In this document: positions 35,932 to 50,900 of the stretch, piece by piece
How positions within the stretch are numbered: the first letter of the stretch is position 1
How the letters are laid out: the number at the start of each line of letters is the position of its first letter
Assembly (NCBI GenBank): GCA_016801845.1
Contig: CM028922.1
Coordinates: 7,495,501 to 7,559,500 of the forward strand
Length of the DNA: 64,000 bases
DNA from: Polydactylus sextarius
Lineage: Eukaryota > Chordata > Actinopteri > Polynemidae
Direction: 5' to 3'
Notes under the pieces: generated by a model
The model's database searches: none
What the model saw: only the letters and a program-made list of their open reading frames with translations
What the model was told of the DNA's origin: nothing
Translations under genes and position numbers: made by a program

Positions 35932-38900
35932 CAAACCTCTTCACACATTCAATTGAATGGTCCAGCCGCCAGCTGCCAGGCTCAATTGATTCTCTGGTGA
36001 TTTCTGGACTCGGATCCTACTATGGTGAAAGCTAGGCTCCTGAGATGCAGATGAAATGAAGTAGTTTAAAGATTGTGTTATCTGATTACATCTAAAGGCA
36101 AAAATGTTAATGTATATTTAGTGAACAGGCACAGGTGGGAAATGCTGGCTTTCCCAGGGTATAAGAATTGTTTGAAACACTGCTGCCCCACTTCAATGAA
36201 ATCTGATGTCAGAATCATTTTGTGAGATGGGTTTTCAGAGGTTGTTCAATCATCCAATGAGCACTATGGTTGAAAAGGTATTGGTGCCTTAACCTTTTTG
36301 ATGTCTGTTTTGACTTTTTTGAGTCTGAAAGTCACAGACTTGACTGCAACTTTCCCCCTTGGCTTTGTTTAGCTGTGCTGTGCATTACCAGTGTAGGTGT
36401 TTCATGCATTTATAAAGTAGTTGTTTTCTTTTATAAAAGATGTGTCCATTTTTGATTTTGCCTCCCATTATAAATTAATCCCTTTGAACTCATTATTTTC
36501 AAACTACAATGATTCATAGTTTCCTTACTGAGATCTCTAATCTGGCTAAGCATGATTGCTCTTATTCTTGCATGGTGCCCCCCATCTTTTGAAGAGTAGG
36601 CTCAGCCTTGCCCATTACACTAAGTGAGCTTGTCGAGGACAACAATGGCTGTATGAAGGCCGGCTTTCTCTGTCACTGTTGTTGGAAACCCATGGGGCAT
36701 TCCACACCTCAATGGAGCAGACCTGCTAATGAAAGTGTTGTTTTTTTCCTCCCATCACTGGGAGTAATGGTGCATGGAGAGGTGATGAATGCAGGTCTCA
36801 GTGTACATCTATGAGAACAGGGCAGGAGTGTTTGAAGTCCATTGGGTTCATTCATGACCAGGAGGGATTGGAACAAGGTGAGTGAGATGCAGACTAAGAT
36901 CAGTAAAGGAGCCATAAAAGAACGAAGGCGTGACTCCATCTCTGTTAAAGGTACCGTGACGTTACCTGTGTTCAACAACCTTGTAAGTTCAGTTGTAGTA
37001 TTTTCTTTTCACTTCTGGGCCACAGGATTCTGGATCTGCAGGGTTTTAACAAGGCAAAGTCTAGTGAAATCCAAAACAAACTGAATTTTATAACCTGAAA
37101 GAATTGCAAAGTTACCCTGAATGTGTTCTCTCATTTGATGGAGCATTTCAGTTCTAGTTACATTCTCAGCTCATCCCTCTTTCTTTTCATGTCCTAAAGG
37201 AGGAGAAACATAAAGTATGAGAAAGTTATTTCACAAACCAAAACCAAACATAACTTCTGCCCAATGTGAAACTGAGCGTGAATCAGACTCAATAGCACTG
37301 GTGGTTTAAACCCAATTATCATATCTTCCTGTCTGTGTGTAATTTAGACATTTCCATACCCAATTTCAGAAAAATGCTCTAACAAGCATATCAGGCACAT
37401 ATGTGTTTTGCTTACATCTCCTTACATAACACCTTTAGGATGTAGGATTGTGGAGTTTAGCAACGGATCATCTTGACCTCTAGGTCAAGAAATATTTTTT
37501 GCTCACAGGGAGTGAGATCTGTTCCCAATTACAGCGAAAAGGTTTGTTTTTAAATCAGCAGATTTGTGGGAAAATATGTGCTTCTATGCTTCAGATCCAA
37601 AAGGTCACACACAGATGATTCACTCTGTGCCGAAACTCACAGACCTGGGGAGACCCTGTCACAAAAGTGCGAGTGCATGTCCCACACTGTGTCCCTGTCA
37701 TGATCATAATTGCTGATGAGGATGTTAGTGATTATATGGTAAATCCTAAAGAAAATAAAAATAAAGAAAAAAGGAAGGCAGCACGCAGCAGACAAGCACA
37801 ATGGCTGTCCTTATTTTCCAGCTTGACAAGAGCGGCGCTTCCAGAGCTTTACCGCAGAGGAAAATATGTCTCAACTCCGACAATGATGAGATTTGATGGC
37901 AAAATGAGAATAATGATGATAATAATAATGATGTGTGCATTTGTATCTGCATGTGCTGAAAAAACAACAACAAAAAACAGGCTTTTGTCATAGGTCAATT
38001 CTTAAAGCAATACTTCAACATTTTAGAAATCTCAATACATTAAATTCAGAATACAGAACTACTACCAACAGGCCAATACTGGTAACAGGTGGAAACAGCC
38101 AGCCTGCCAGCGCTTTTAAAGAACTCTAATTTTGATGTTTTATCTCATTTGTTTAATATACTCATGAATCTGTTAAAAATTGACACAAATTGTACAATTG
38201 ACAACATATGGTGTTACAGGAGGTTATGCGTGGGACTGTTTCATGGCTGGTTAACTTTGAATAGTGACTATAGTGAAATAGTCCAATATGTAACCCCGCT
38301 GTGAACTACATATTCTCATTCTCATAGTTTTTTGTGAGGGTTATCATGTGTCTTTATTAAACTTTGGCATTTTTTTGTATCTTGGAACAAAAGGGAATGA
38401 GTCTGAAAAGGTCTTAAAAAAGCAGTCTGAATGGGGCAAATAGTTTTGGAGGCGGGGTTGTGTGTGTGTATGCATGTGTGAGAGAGTGAACATATGCTGG
38501 TGCGATGACAGTATTACACAGCAATACACAGGCAGCAAAGATTAAATCTCATTTGTCTTGGTGGAAACAACCATGACTACGTGCTCCATTGATTTGGTGA
38601 TCGTCAGAGCAGAATGGCCTGCAGTGATGAAATGTATATGTGTACTCACATGGGCAAACATGGCCAAAAAAATGACAAGAACGACAATAAATCATAACCT
38701 GTACTCGAATGTATTAAGCTCATTAAGGTGTTTCAGTTGGAGCTTTAATTCGCTGCCAGATGATTGTCTCGGCTTAAAGAATATTCATTATTTATTTGGA
38801 CAAATGATGAATTATGTGGACATATTTAAATATGTGATGGAACAGTTATTCCAAGTAAATGTCATCATGTGAGATATTTGCAGGAAACATGTGGTAGAAT

Positions 38901-41900
38901 TTCTTAAAAGCAGAAAGATTACATGTTTGTGCAGGAAGATAGATCAAAGTGAAACATCTTGACATATGCTTGAACAGTCTTCCTGTGCTTCGACACAAGA
39001 TAAATGCACCTGTCGAGCAGGTCATTTTTTGCAGTACAGCTGCACATTTTTAACTCTCACTGTATGAAGTAATTTGTATTATTTAGCTCATACGTTGTTC
39101 ATTTGATTTTTCATCCTTGGATAGTTTGCAATTTCTTTTCTAATTTTACTTCACTCTGATGAAAGGAAGGTAAGTTTCCATGTTAAATGACTCCGGGTGG
39201 TGTTATTTGTCCAGCTTGTATTTGTTCAAATAATTACTCATAACTCATTATTATTGTTTTTGTCTGTGTGTTGCATGAGTGTTTGTGCATGCTTGTGCGC
39301 CTCTGTGTACGTAGGTAAGAGTTCATGTTCGTGTATGTTCGTTTCTACGGTTGGATTTCCAACATGTCCTCACAGCTTCCTTTGAGTCCCTGGTTTCATG
39401 TCGCACTGAGGTGCTTGATTTCCTCTCTACTGTTGACCAAACAGTCTCATATTAGATGTCTGGCATTTCCTCAGACATTATCTGTCCATCTGTCTCGTTA
39501 CATGACACCAGAGACAAAGATACAGAGCCCCTCTCAATTTCAAAACCCCTTTTTCCAAAAGCTTTATAGATAGAAACTGAAGCGTGAAGTCTGTCAACAA
39601 GTCAATACAAAGAAAAGCTGGTGAACAAAGACGCCCTGGAGGTCATCACTCTGATTTGTTTGTTGTATTGGTTTTTGATATAAATTGATGACAGTTGTTC
39701 TTGATAATTAGATGATTTGAACCAGACTCACTTTGTGTTTTTGCACAAAGAAGTCCAAAGGATTCGGATTTGGAAAAAAAAACACTGTAGAAGTCTACAA
39801 CTGCAGGCTGTTTTCTGACTTATTTGTATGAAATTAATAGACTGCTGTGGTTCATTGGGTGTGTGTGTCGGTTGAGGATCTCTGTTTCGTAACTATCATT
39901 CCTGCTCTCTCACAGCAGCAGGTACTCAGACCAGTCACACAACACTTAGAGTCTCTTGATTTATCATCAGATCAGTAAATAGCTGCATGAAAAATAAAGG
40001 AAAAAGAATAGTCATAATCATCCACTAGTGATCAGTTTCAGGCAGATCTGCAGATGCGATCACTAAGAGCAGTTTCCGTAGTGTGTTCAGTCACAAACAA
40101 ATGGAAACACAGAAAAGTGATTCGGCTTCTCTTGTGGCAGATGATGAAGTAAACGTGAGGCTGCTGCTTTTATTAATCTCTCAAAACAAGTTACCTTTTT
40201 CAGATTATTCACATTACATATAAATGATACAAGCTCTAAGATTCAATCCCATGACCTTCAGGGATTTAGATGACGATAGTTACTGCTTCACTGCTTCAAA
40301 ATTCATAATCATCACCACCAAGTCTTCACTGTAGGTGTGTTGAAACCAGGCTCTGTTGGAGCGCTAATCTCTTTCCAAACCTTGCAGTTAATAGCTCTCT
40401 AGAGTTTATTCAGCATTTTTTATTTCCTTTAACATTTGCCAATGTGCAATTTAATTTAGATTTTTTAAGCACTATAAAGTCTCTGTTTATAGCTTTGAGC
40501 AGCCCCTATGCTTTCCTGCTGTCATCTCAAGGTAAAATAATTTTACAAATTAAAATATCTGTTCCCGTGTAAATCCTACCATTTGCATCGTTTTGTTTTT
40601 CAAACGCATTTGATTGAAAGGGGATCACATGCAGCTGGATGGTTTCAACTGTGTGCCAAGAAAAAGAACTTAGATCCCTGAAAGCATATACAGTAATACA
40701 CTCCAGTAGAGGACAGTCTTCTGGAGACTGCTGCAGGCTTTTCCTGGTTTTCTAATGTAGGCCTCTGTTGCTCAGAGAGATGTAATAGCTTGTATCTCCC
40801 ATGTCTTGGGACGCAGTACGATTTCCTTATTTTTTGTCATATATATAATGTTACAGTATCAGATGTCCTTATTAAATGTGGACAAAATTTCCAATAATTA
40901 ATTAAATGTATGTAAAAGTAATTCCTGTGAAACAAAAACTCAAGCATCTTAACTGCTCTGAAGCCTTTTTTACCCTCTACCCTTTTTTGTCTTTTTTCTA
41001 CTTTCTTTATATGATTATTCATTCTATGCACATCTCATACACTTAAGAGGTATTATACACATTTAATCTGTATAAATAACCAGGAGTACAGGTTGGCGGC
41101 AGCATAGTTTCCTTTTTATTGCCAATGTGAGCCTTTATATATCCTGACAGCAGATTATATTTAAGTGCATTTCTCCACATGAAAAACCACTAGCAGGAGC
41201 ATATATAGAAAATTTTGATCACACATTTGAAATATTGCTGGTAGTTTATGTCACTGGTTAGTTAATGTCACGTAATTTACTTTCAGAATCTCCACACCAG
41301 TCAAATATTAAGGTGGTTCCCACAAACTCTTGTTTCCTTGCCCCTTTTAAGATTTACAGATGTTTGACCATTTAAAAGAAAGTGGACTTTTAAGAAAGTG
41401 GCTCAAGGAGTTTCCCGTTTCTGTCAGAGGCTCAACTTGGCGGTTGCATAACAGGCAGTTTTAGATAAAATGAAGACTTTTTTTTCAGTGTGAATCATGT
41501 GAAGCCAAGCAGGTGGAGTCCCAGAATAAAATAATAGAGCTGGAAATGAACAGGTCCAGTTTAACACCAGGTTATGAAAACATACTCTGCACTCATTATA
41601 ATGGTTGATACTTAAAAAAAAAATAATCTGTATCACCTTTTATGTAATACTTCATCATGTCATACGTCATCATGAATTCTCAGCATTTTTAAAGCGACAT
41701 AAAAACCTGCACACTGAAGCTTTTAAACCCACAAAAATACTTTGTTGGCATTGGCATCTTTACAGTCCCGTAAGTCTCTATTTCCATTAATTTAACATTA
41801 TTATGATTAATTATTTCGATATTTTTGATATTTTTACATTATTTGTACATTTTTGCTCTCAGATTTCCCTTAAATACACAACATGACACATTAAGTCAAT

Positions 41901-44900
41901 ATTTCGTACTCTTATATCCTCTTCTTTTTTATGTTACTGAAAGTTCTCAGCGTATAAACGTACATTCAATCTGATTACACTGGCCAAATGCATCCGAGTT
42001 AAAGCACTCAAGTTAAACACAGCTCATTACAATTAATTAATCAATGACTTGATCTTCCATGAGGATTAATGTATAATAACTCAAATGAGACAAGTAAAAA
42101 TAACTCTTTACTGAAATTACAGATGAAATAACAGATATCTCCACCACCGCTTATTTTAGCAGGCTGTTTTCCATTCACTGTTCCAACATCTGATTGTGAG
42201 TCCATGTTGAGGACAAACAACTCACAGAGAAACACCAAAAAGCACATTTGTGATTCCGCTGTCTGGCAGTGTGCCGCCACCTTAATTTAACTAAGAAAAG
42301 CTCAGCATCTACAAATGTACTTAACACTCACTTAACAGCAGCCTTCCCATCTTTAAACCTAATGTAACTTAGATGTAAGAACAATTATAGTCATTGTAGT
42401 ACTAATTTCAATTTGTTTGGTGACCATCAGCCTCTCTATTGTTGTGTAAGTTAAAATTTTTCGCAGGCTGGGTCATTGCTATTACTAAGCTACGACCAAT
42501 CAGTGCCAAATTAGCATGTGAGTGATATAACTTAAGCAATCGTATATATACACACACACTCTCCTGCGGAAGGATGGTAACTGCATGTGTTCTTGTGTAT
42601 TGAAAACCGCTTGACATAACAGGAATGATAATATTTTGTGAGCTACAGGTTGAGGATAAAGTTGTTGTGACAAACAACAGAAGTTCATTATACAGGTTGG
42701 CAGATGTCTCCTATTACGTCAGCACACTGCAGATTACAGTTAAATCTTCATTCAAAACACTCATAAACCACCTTGGGTGGGGGCTCTATTGTTTTAACAT
42801 GTCTTAACCCACAGGGCACAACTGTGTTTGTTGTGAACGTCAGACCACAGCAGTAAATCTTCACCCATTACTCCTTTTTACCATAAATGATTCAGAATTT
42901 ATCCATTTTATTACTATTACTAATAGCAATTAATAGTAATTAGTACTTAATTACTCTTGCTACAAAGGAGATGTGAACTTGTATTGCATCATCATTATAC
43001 ATTTTCAGTAATTGGACAGCGCGGCACTTAGTAGCATTACTGCTAAATTTCCATACTGTCATACTGAATTAAGTGCAAACTGCACCCACGTAACTGGGGC
43101 ACTTTGACGTTCAACACTTCTACATTCCTTATGCACTTAGGGTTTGACTGTTCAGACAGTGTTAAGACGTTTAAAAGTATCTCAGTGTCACATGCTAAAA
43201 GAAAAAGATGCTAGTAAACATGATAACTATTAGATAAGAGAGGAATAATAGTCTTTTTAACATGCAGATCCATGTCGGCAGTGAAAAATACCTTTGTTCA
43301 CCAATGATGACTAACATCCAGTCGTTTCAGCTCAGTTACAGTAACTTTACTGGCAGCGAACAGACCATTCAAAAGTTTTTGAAGAAGAGCGTTGAAAATG
43401 TATTTGAGTTTGAGAATCGGAGCAGTTTCTTAAAACACAGTAAACAGCCTAAAAAAATGCTCAAAATACCAAGACATTAAATACTAAAATGCTTTTTAAA
43501 ATAGAGGGTTTGTATTTCAAATGAGCATTAACCTCTCACAACTTGACATGAAGTCTTATTAAACTGCTCCCGGTATGCTTATGCTTTCTCTGCACTGGCC
43601 AGGTTTGTGGCTGGTCTGGATTAAATCCAGTTTCTCCACCGCCTGTAGACACGAGCCAAACCTGGCTGGACTGAAGCCGAGCAGCACAAGGCCAGAGCTG
43701 TCCACAAACTCCCAACACATCTTATTAGTGTCACCTGGAACTTGTGGAAAGCTTTTGTGCAACAGCCACTTTGTAATTTGGGATTGAATCGATTTCTTAT
43801 TTGTGACTAAAAAAAAAAAAAGAGAAAGGATTCATTTTTCTCCTGTTTGCTTTGAGGTAACCTTGCTTACACACAGAGAGTTGATTTAAAGTGTTTGAAC
43901 ATGTACTACATTTTCAAATCCTGACACTCTTTGGGCTTAGTCGATTGAAATATGCTTTTAAGTTAACCCGAAATTACTATTACTAACTGATCAACAAAGA
44001 GGTTAAAACACAGAAACTAAACAAAATTTATTTGACAAGCCTGTAAAGAGTTGAAGTTGCACTAAAATACATTTGTGTCTTTTTGGCATCGGTCCACATT
44101 TTTGGCATCTCAAGTCAAATTTCACAGGAGAGCGCTACACAGGAGAGTTTTATGAGAAGCTGCTGCTCTGCACAGATATTTTGACCCCACTACGACTCTA
44201 TCTTAACATACACTAGGTGTGTTAGAAAAAGTTGCCTCAAACATCAGCAGGAATTCCTCCAAGCTGGGTGACATTTTTCAAGCGATACTGCAGAGTTGCT
44301 CTCTGACGTTTTTGTCCTTGCTCCTCCATAACTTGCCAAGGTGGTGTTTGTTCCGTGGGTTTGTTTAAATCATTGGGATTTAACGGGGAACAAAATTTGG
44401 CTGAAATATCTAATTAATTCTGATGGAATTGCTACAACGGGACTATTCAAATATTAGAGTCTGACTTTGAACTCAGACACAAATATACAGAGTTCACAGA
44501 GCTGATTGTAAAGAGATGGCAAGCCATAACAAGGGGAAGCTATTATAGCTTATTAGTTGTGTCACACAGCCTTATCTGACCTCTTCTGTTGGAGTGATAA
44601 GTGACAAGTCACTGGATCACAAGCGTGAATTATTATTGTCCCGTTAGTGAGTGAACGAACCTAATGAGCTTATAAGTTTGCTAACTGCCTATTAGCAAGC
44701 CGCTTCGCTTGGAGAGCTTTATTTTCTCTCTTCAATAACTTTTTAATGGTGTGTAATGGTGAACGAAATGCCAGGGGGGGAAGTAAACAGGACAATTAGA
44801 GAAAGTGGAGAAAATGACTGACTCGTGCATGAGTCACTCGCCCCTTATAAACAGAAATCCCACTATATTGCTGTTTTTTTTTTAAAAAAAAAAAAAAAAA

Positions 44901-47900
44901 AAAGGCTCCTCATTATGCCGTATTTGCTTGTTCCTGTGAGGTATCCTTGATGTAGATTGGTTCTGTACATTCATGGTGGTTCAAGCCATAAATTCTTATG
45001 GTACTAGCAATCACACAATCAAACGCAATAAGTGATAGACTACTTATTTAAGATAGATTTTATATCTGTTTTCAATCATCTAACTCCCCGTTGCCTTATT
45101 TTCTTTCTCAAATGTAGGGAAAAATTGCTTCAACTTTTTTTTTTTAGTTAACTGAAAACAAAGATGTTTCCTCTTTAAACTTGGTACCAGTATTTGCAAT
45201 TTTGCAAAGCGGCGGTTGATATAATGTCCTATTTTTGTGTTTTGTGGTCCACGCACTTTTCCTTGCAGCATGTAAAGAGAAAAAAAAAAATGGCGCTGCC
45301 AGCTCTAACAGCCTGTCACTGTAGCTTTGAGATAAGATCTTTTTTGGGGGGACGCCGTTTCATTTTGATTAATAGTTGTTGCTTCTTGGATGACTGACAG
45401 ATATTGGTCTGAACACAACTGGAAATGTGATGGTCCGCTGCTCTGACTTGTTTTGCATCCGTAAAGGAGAAAAGAGGGCGAAATGTTGTATAAACCTGTG
45501 GTGTGGTTGTATTTTTGTGTGTGGTGTATACTGTGTCTCCTTACAGAAATAATCATGACTTTTTTACATTTTTTTTCCGTCCTATGCCGCTCTTAAGAAC
45601 ATATTTAACTTTGTAATTTCAAGAAATTGTAAAAAGCAGTTAAAATTGTTAGTATCAAATATCAGGCTTCTGATCAGGCGCTTGAGAAATTCCTTGATTT
45701 TGGTTTGATGAACCATGTACGGCTGGTTAGCAACCAAATCAAAGGGACCTACTGAAATGGATTGTACAGTAATGACTTAGATCTCCTTGGTCATTGAGGG
45801 AGTAGAAATTTCAGTTGAACATATTTCGCATTAGTTGAATCCATTGTGCTTGAATCACTATTAGTAACAATAAAAGTGATGTACATTATTCTCCCACTGA
45901 TACATAATCAAGAATACGCCAAGGTGTACGTAAGCTATTATATGCACACATGCATGCAGACCAACACATGCATAAACATGTGTATCAGATTGCGCTCACC
46001 ACCCGGACTCAGTTCTGCACTGTGGGTGAAGGCTTCCAGGGTTGTTTCTACCAAAAGGACTGTTTGTGTTGTGGGGGTTTGTCTGCCTGCGGTAGCTGAG
46101 ATCATAAAACCTGTGAGAGTTTAACAGCAACACCACTGTTTGGACTCCCAGCTCATTTCACCACCCTGTTTCACTCTCCCTGTGTGTCTGTCCTTTCTGT
46201 GTTGCGGTCCCTTTCATAAAGGTTTTCACAACCTTGGTGTTACTTTAACAGACTTCACACCATTCTGGACATGATAAGTGCCAGAGGCACAGCTCCATGG
46301 ACGGCAGTATGGGTATGTCAGTTGGTTTTTCCATCACTTTGGTCCACTTAACTTTGAAATATTTCAAAAGAGCTATTGAATGGATTACACACAACTGGTT
46401 TTCAAGGTCATATTCTATTACCTATGAACTGCTTCACACTACAGAGAAACAACTAGAGAAAGGAAACTTTGATTGTTAAGAATACTTAGCGGCTAAATCC
46501 CCAAATTGTGATCTAAAATCGGATTCAAACCACTCGCTGTCCCCATATATCTCAGCGAGTCTTTCACTCGTCGTGTCTCTTCCCCTGAAGAAGTGCTGTG
46601 GGATTGGTGGAAGTCTTTTTTTAGTGTATCTTGTATCATTTGTGTAGCTTTGACAGTTGTTATTTTGGTCATAACCTCACATGACAAGCGCATGTTTATG
46701 TGTGTACCATCTGCCGAATGTGAAGAGACACTTTTCTGAAAACTGAACTCCCAACACATTTAGGATGTTTGAATGTTTTACATATTTTGTTGGCTGTTTA
46801 GAAGTCTGTGGTTGAGAGGCTGTGGGTCGAGGCAGACGTCTGGACAACAACAACAATCGCTCCCTTTTCTCCCTCTCGCTCGCTCTCTATATCTGCCTTT
46901 CTATCTTTCCACCTTTGCCAGTTTATCCCTTAATCTCTTGCTTTTCTTTCCCTACAGGAAATGTTCTCTCACTGTCCATCTCTAAATATCGTTTGATCTT
47001 CTGTTTATCACTTCGTCTCCTTTACTGATCAGTGTTTTGCCACAATAAGCAGATGCATTTCACAGATGGTTTGAATATCAGGTCCAGTTTTCCATGACGT
47101 AGCCTCATTTATTGTGCGTATGTGAGGTTTAGTATTTGTGATGTTGATGACGTCAACGATCAACAATCAAAGTTGAATTGTGTTGTTGTTGTTGACTCAC
47201 ACTGATGTGTTGATTTGCATATTAATGCGGAACGTGCACAGTCTTGTGATGGTGTGTGCGCTTCGCTTCGGTTTGCTTTGGTTTGCCAGCAGTGTTTTGG
47301 GCCAGTGGTTTAAAGGAACTGCAGATACTCGTAAACAGTGCTGCGTGGGTTTTCTGATTCCTGCTGTCTCTCTCTATCTTGCCTTCTGCACAGTCAAAAG
47401 TTGGGAGATTTATTTCTGGCACTTCTGTATTTTTGTCATCCATTGAAGAGAGCACATTGTCTTTGTAAAGTTGTACCCGTCATCCTTTGCAGTGGGACAT
47501 AGGGTGTCTAAATGCAGTGTTTGTAGAGACAGAAAATACTTAGAAAGATAAATTGTTGGGAAGCTTTTTCCTCAATGAAAAAACTTAATTCTCAATATAA
47601 TACATTTTTCCTGGCATTTGATTGCTTTGCTCTAACATAAGTGGAAAAAAAACTAAATTAGGTCCTTGTTACATTATCACAGCAGTAGAATATGCAATAG
47701 CTTATGCCATTTATATTTAAATTCAGGAAAGAACAAGTAGAGTCTGAATAAGTTATTTTTCATCATTTCTGAGGCTTTTGGCGTCTTTTTCCAAAAATAA
47801 AAAAAATATCATGAATATAAGGCGGTTGAGCAGTGTTATTTATGAGACCTCAGTATTGGAGCGCTCAGTGTAGGAAGTCCATTATGGTAGGAGTTGACCC

Positions 47901-50900
47901 TTGGAGTCATGGAGAGGTGGAGGGGTCAAGCTGCCTGACCTCAGACGAGAAGCTGTGTCTGTAAATTTATGTGTTTGTGCACTGCCTTGTCCTGAAATAC
48001 GAAACCTACCCAGTACTTGATACTATTTCATTACCAGGCCTCGAAATGAACATCTTTGTGTGTCTTTGCTACTGCCTGTGTTTAAAGAAGATAAAATACT
48101 ATGTGCTGAACCTTAGACATACTGATCACATATACTGATCATTGTACAGTATAGTACATATAGTAAATATATAATTAAACTGGTGAGTGATGTTTGCAGG
48201 TGAAGATGAAACTTCAGGGCTTGGCAATAGCTCTAATATCGCTACTTTCTGCTTTTTCTTTAGCATTTACTCTTCTTTCCCCGTTGGCATTAATATGCAG
48301 GCACAGACACACATCGTGAATACCTGGATGGTCAGTGTGTGTCCTTGCTAAGTGCTCACAGCTGCATTGCTTTGACTCTCGGCATGAAACAGTTGTGCAG
48401 TGTTGTTCTTGACTTGCGCTGTCCTGACAATTAACAGTGGCCCTTCAGTCAACAGACAGTTGTGGAGATTGATGGCTGTTTTGCTTGTGGCTCGCTGTGT
48501 TTTCAAGACCCACGTGTTGTTTCTTAGTGGACTCATGGACTGAGTGACTGGCCGGCTGCTCTGTGGGGTTTTGTATGTGCGTGTGTGTGTGTTTGAGGGG
48601 GAGAGACAAAAAGACAGAGACCAAAAGAATTTGTGAACAGTGAATATGTTTTCCAACTGTCACAAACTCCTATCCTCCTGTTTGGTCACTGTCAGTGAGT
48701 ATGATGAGAGTGGCCACCACATGTGTCTGGTTACTGTTATTCTATTATATAATGATGGGAAATAAATACATTTTTGTGTTTAGAGTAAGAGAGTTACTTT
48801 TTCATGTTTTTCATTTCATTTTTGCTTGATGATTTTATCTATTTGTCAAAATGTATTTTCTGTCAGTCCACTGGCTAATAACAGATGCTGATTTAGGTTG
48901 TATTTCTTTCACTTGTCGCACAGTGTTTTGTGACAGATGCCTGTGAATGTAATATGTTGGCGTGTCCGCGACTGTCTTATTAAGGGGTGTCTTGGTTGGG
49001 ACTCACGTACGACTTGTTCAGGGTATAGCGAGAGTGGGGGGTTTGAGAAGTTGACGTTTCAATCACCACAATCCCTGATACACACACACACTTACGCACA
49101 CACACACACATAGACACACACGCACACACACACTTTCAACCATTTGGTTTGAGGCTGATTCCCTGTGACAGCCTAAATATTTGGCTGTGTCCGGGCACCA
49201 AGGTAAATGCACCCCGCAAGAATGTTTTTACAGGGCGAGTGAGAGTTTGAGGGGGAGAGGGAGAGCGAGAGAGGTTTTGGACAAAGATAAAGAGAGAGAA
49301 AAACACACAGGACACACAGAGAGAAAGAAGGAGAACCCTATTCAGCCTCATATAAATGCGGTTTGTGTGGATATGGGGATGAGCTACGTGGATCTAATCA
49401 CATAAGCCTTTAAGTGGCCAGTGTTTTAAGGCGGTATACGTTAGCAGTACACAGTGTGGTTGCATGTGGTTTAAATGATTAAAAAGTCCTTTTATCTGCT
49501 TACAGCTACTTTATGCGTCTTGTAAAACTTCAATTACATGTTTATATAGTGATTATAAATGCTAAATAGCAGGATTTAACAAGTGCTTCCCTGTTGGTCT
49601 GCCAACAGACTATTAACAAAAACAAGCAAAAAAAAAAAAAAAAAAAAAATCTGATAATCAGTTCATCTTTAACTTAAAGTTTAACTGGAGATTTTTCTTG
49701 GAAACAGGTGAAACATTGAATATCCTGAGAGTTTAACCCAGGATACATAAAACAATAAAAATAATTATGCAACACGTCATAACCGTTTGACAGTTTGATG
49801 GCTTGGGCTTAAAATAGCTTCTCGATCTGTTTGACTTGGGCTTAAAAACATTTTTGGAGTAAAATAATGTTAAACACGCAGTCATTTAAGTTTCTCAAAT
49901 GACAAGAGTTGTTACTTTTCTCTACTTTCCCTCTTAAGCATTGCAAATAGATTCAGTTTGGGGTTTGGATTGTTGATCAGGCGAAACAAGCAACACAGAG
50001 ACATTGCAACTTTTTGGATATAATGTTTCATTTTCTACATAAAGAGTGAATTATTTGAAGTGAAATAGCGGGATCGTCCAATTCACAAATGACATCTCGT
50101 TCTTTTTCATAGGGTTTTTGAAAAGAAAGAAACTTTCTGTCTCAACACACAGACCTCAGCTGTCTGGCTGTGTTCATGTCAGCTCACTGATTGAAATGTC
50201 CAAGATCGAAAGGAATAGTATATATCTGATGTATTGGAAGAAAAAGTAGTGGAATAAATTTTTTGGTCATTGTTGTTTTGCAGATACAGTTCTGGGGATT
50301 TTTCTTGTGTGTCTTGGCACTCGGATCATCATCTTTCTTTTTCTCTTTTTTTGCTCTTGTCTCTTTTTTCCCTAGTGTATGAGATGCAGGCCCCATATTT
50401 CCTCTTCTTTTTGTTTCGTTTTGGAAAATTAATAAAGCTGTCTTCAAAGGTCTGCTTTGAGCTCTGCAAAAAAGCTGCAGTAATCCACGATGATGAGACA
50501 TTTAAATACATACGCGCATACGGGGGATAGATGCACACATGTACATAGAAACACAAAGAGGAACGACCTAATCTCGTACAGGTGTATACACACTTACACG
50601 CACGAAAACACACACACGCAACGAGGAGGTCATTAGTGACCTGAGGAATGCAGGGGTCAAATCTTAAAAGACCTGGCTGATAGAGGGGATGTGTAGGATC
50701 AAAGGAGAAAGGGAGAAAAAGAGGGAGAGATGGATGGAAGGAGGGATAGGAGTGGCGGGAGGGAATGTACAGGATCAAAGGGGGCCAGGAAGGGAGGAAT
50801 GAAATGAAATGATGGGAGGATGAATGGAGGAGTGAGAGTGGAGTTGTAGGTAAGGCGAGAGGAAAGAGAGAGAAAGAGAGAAAATGTGCTCGGGGGGAGT

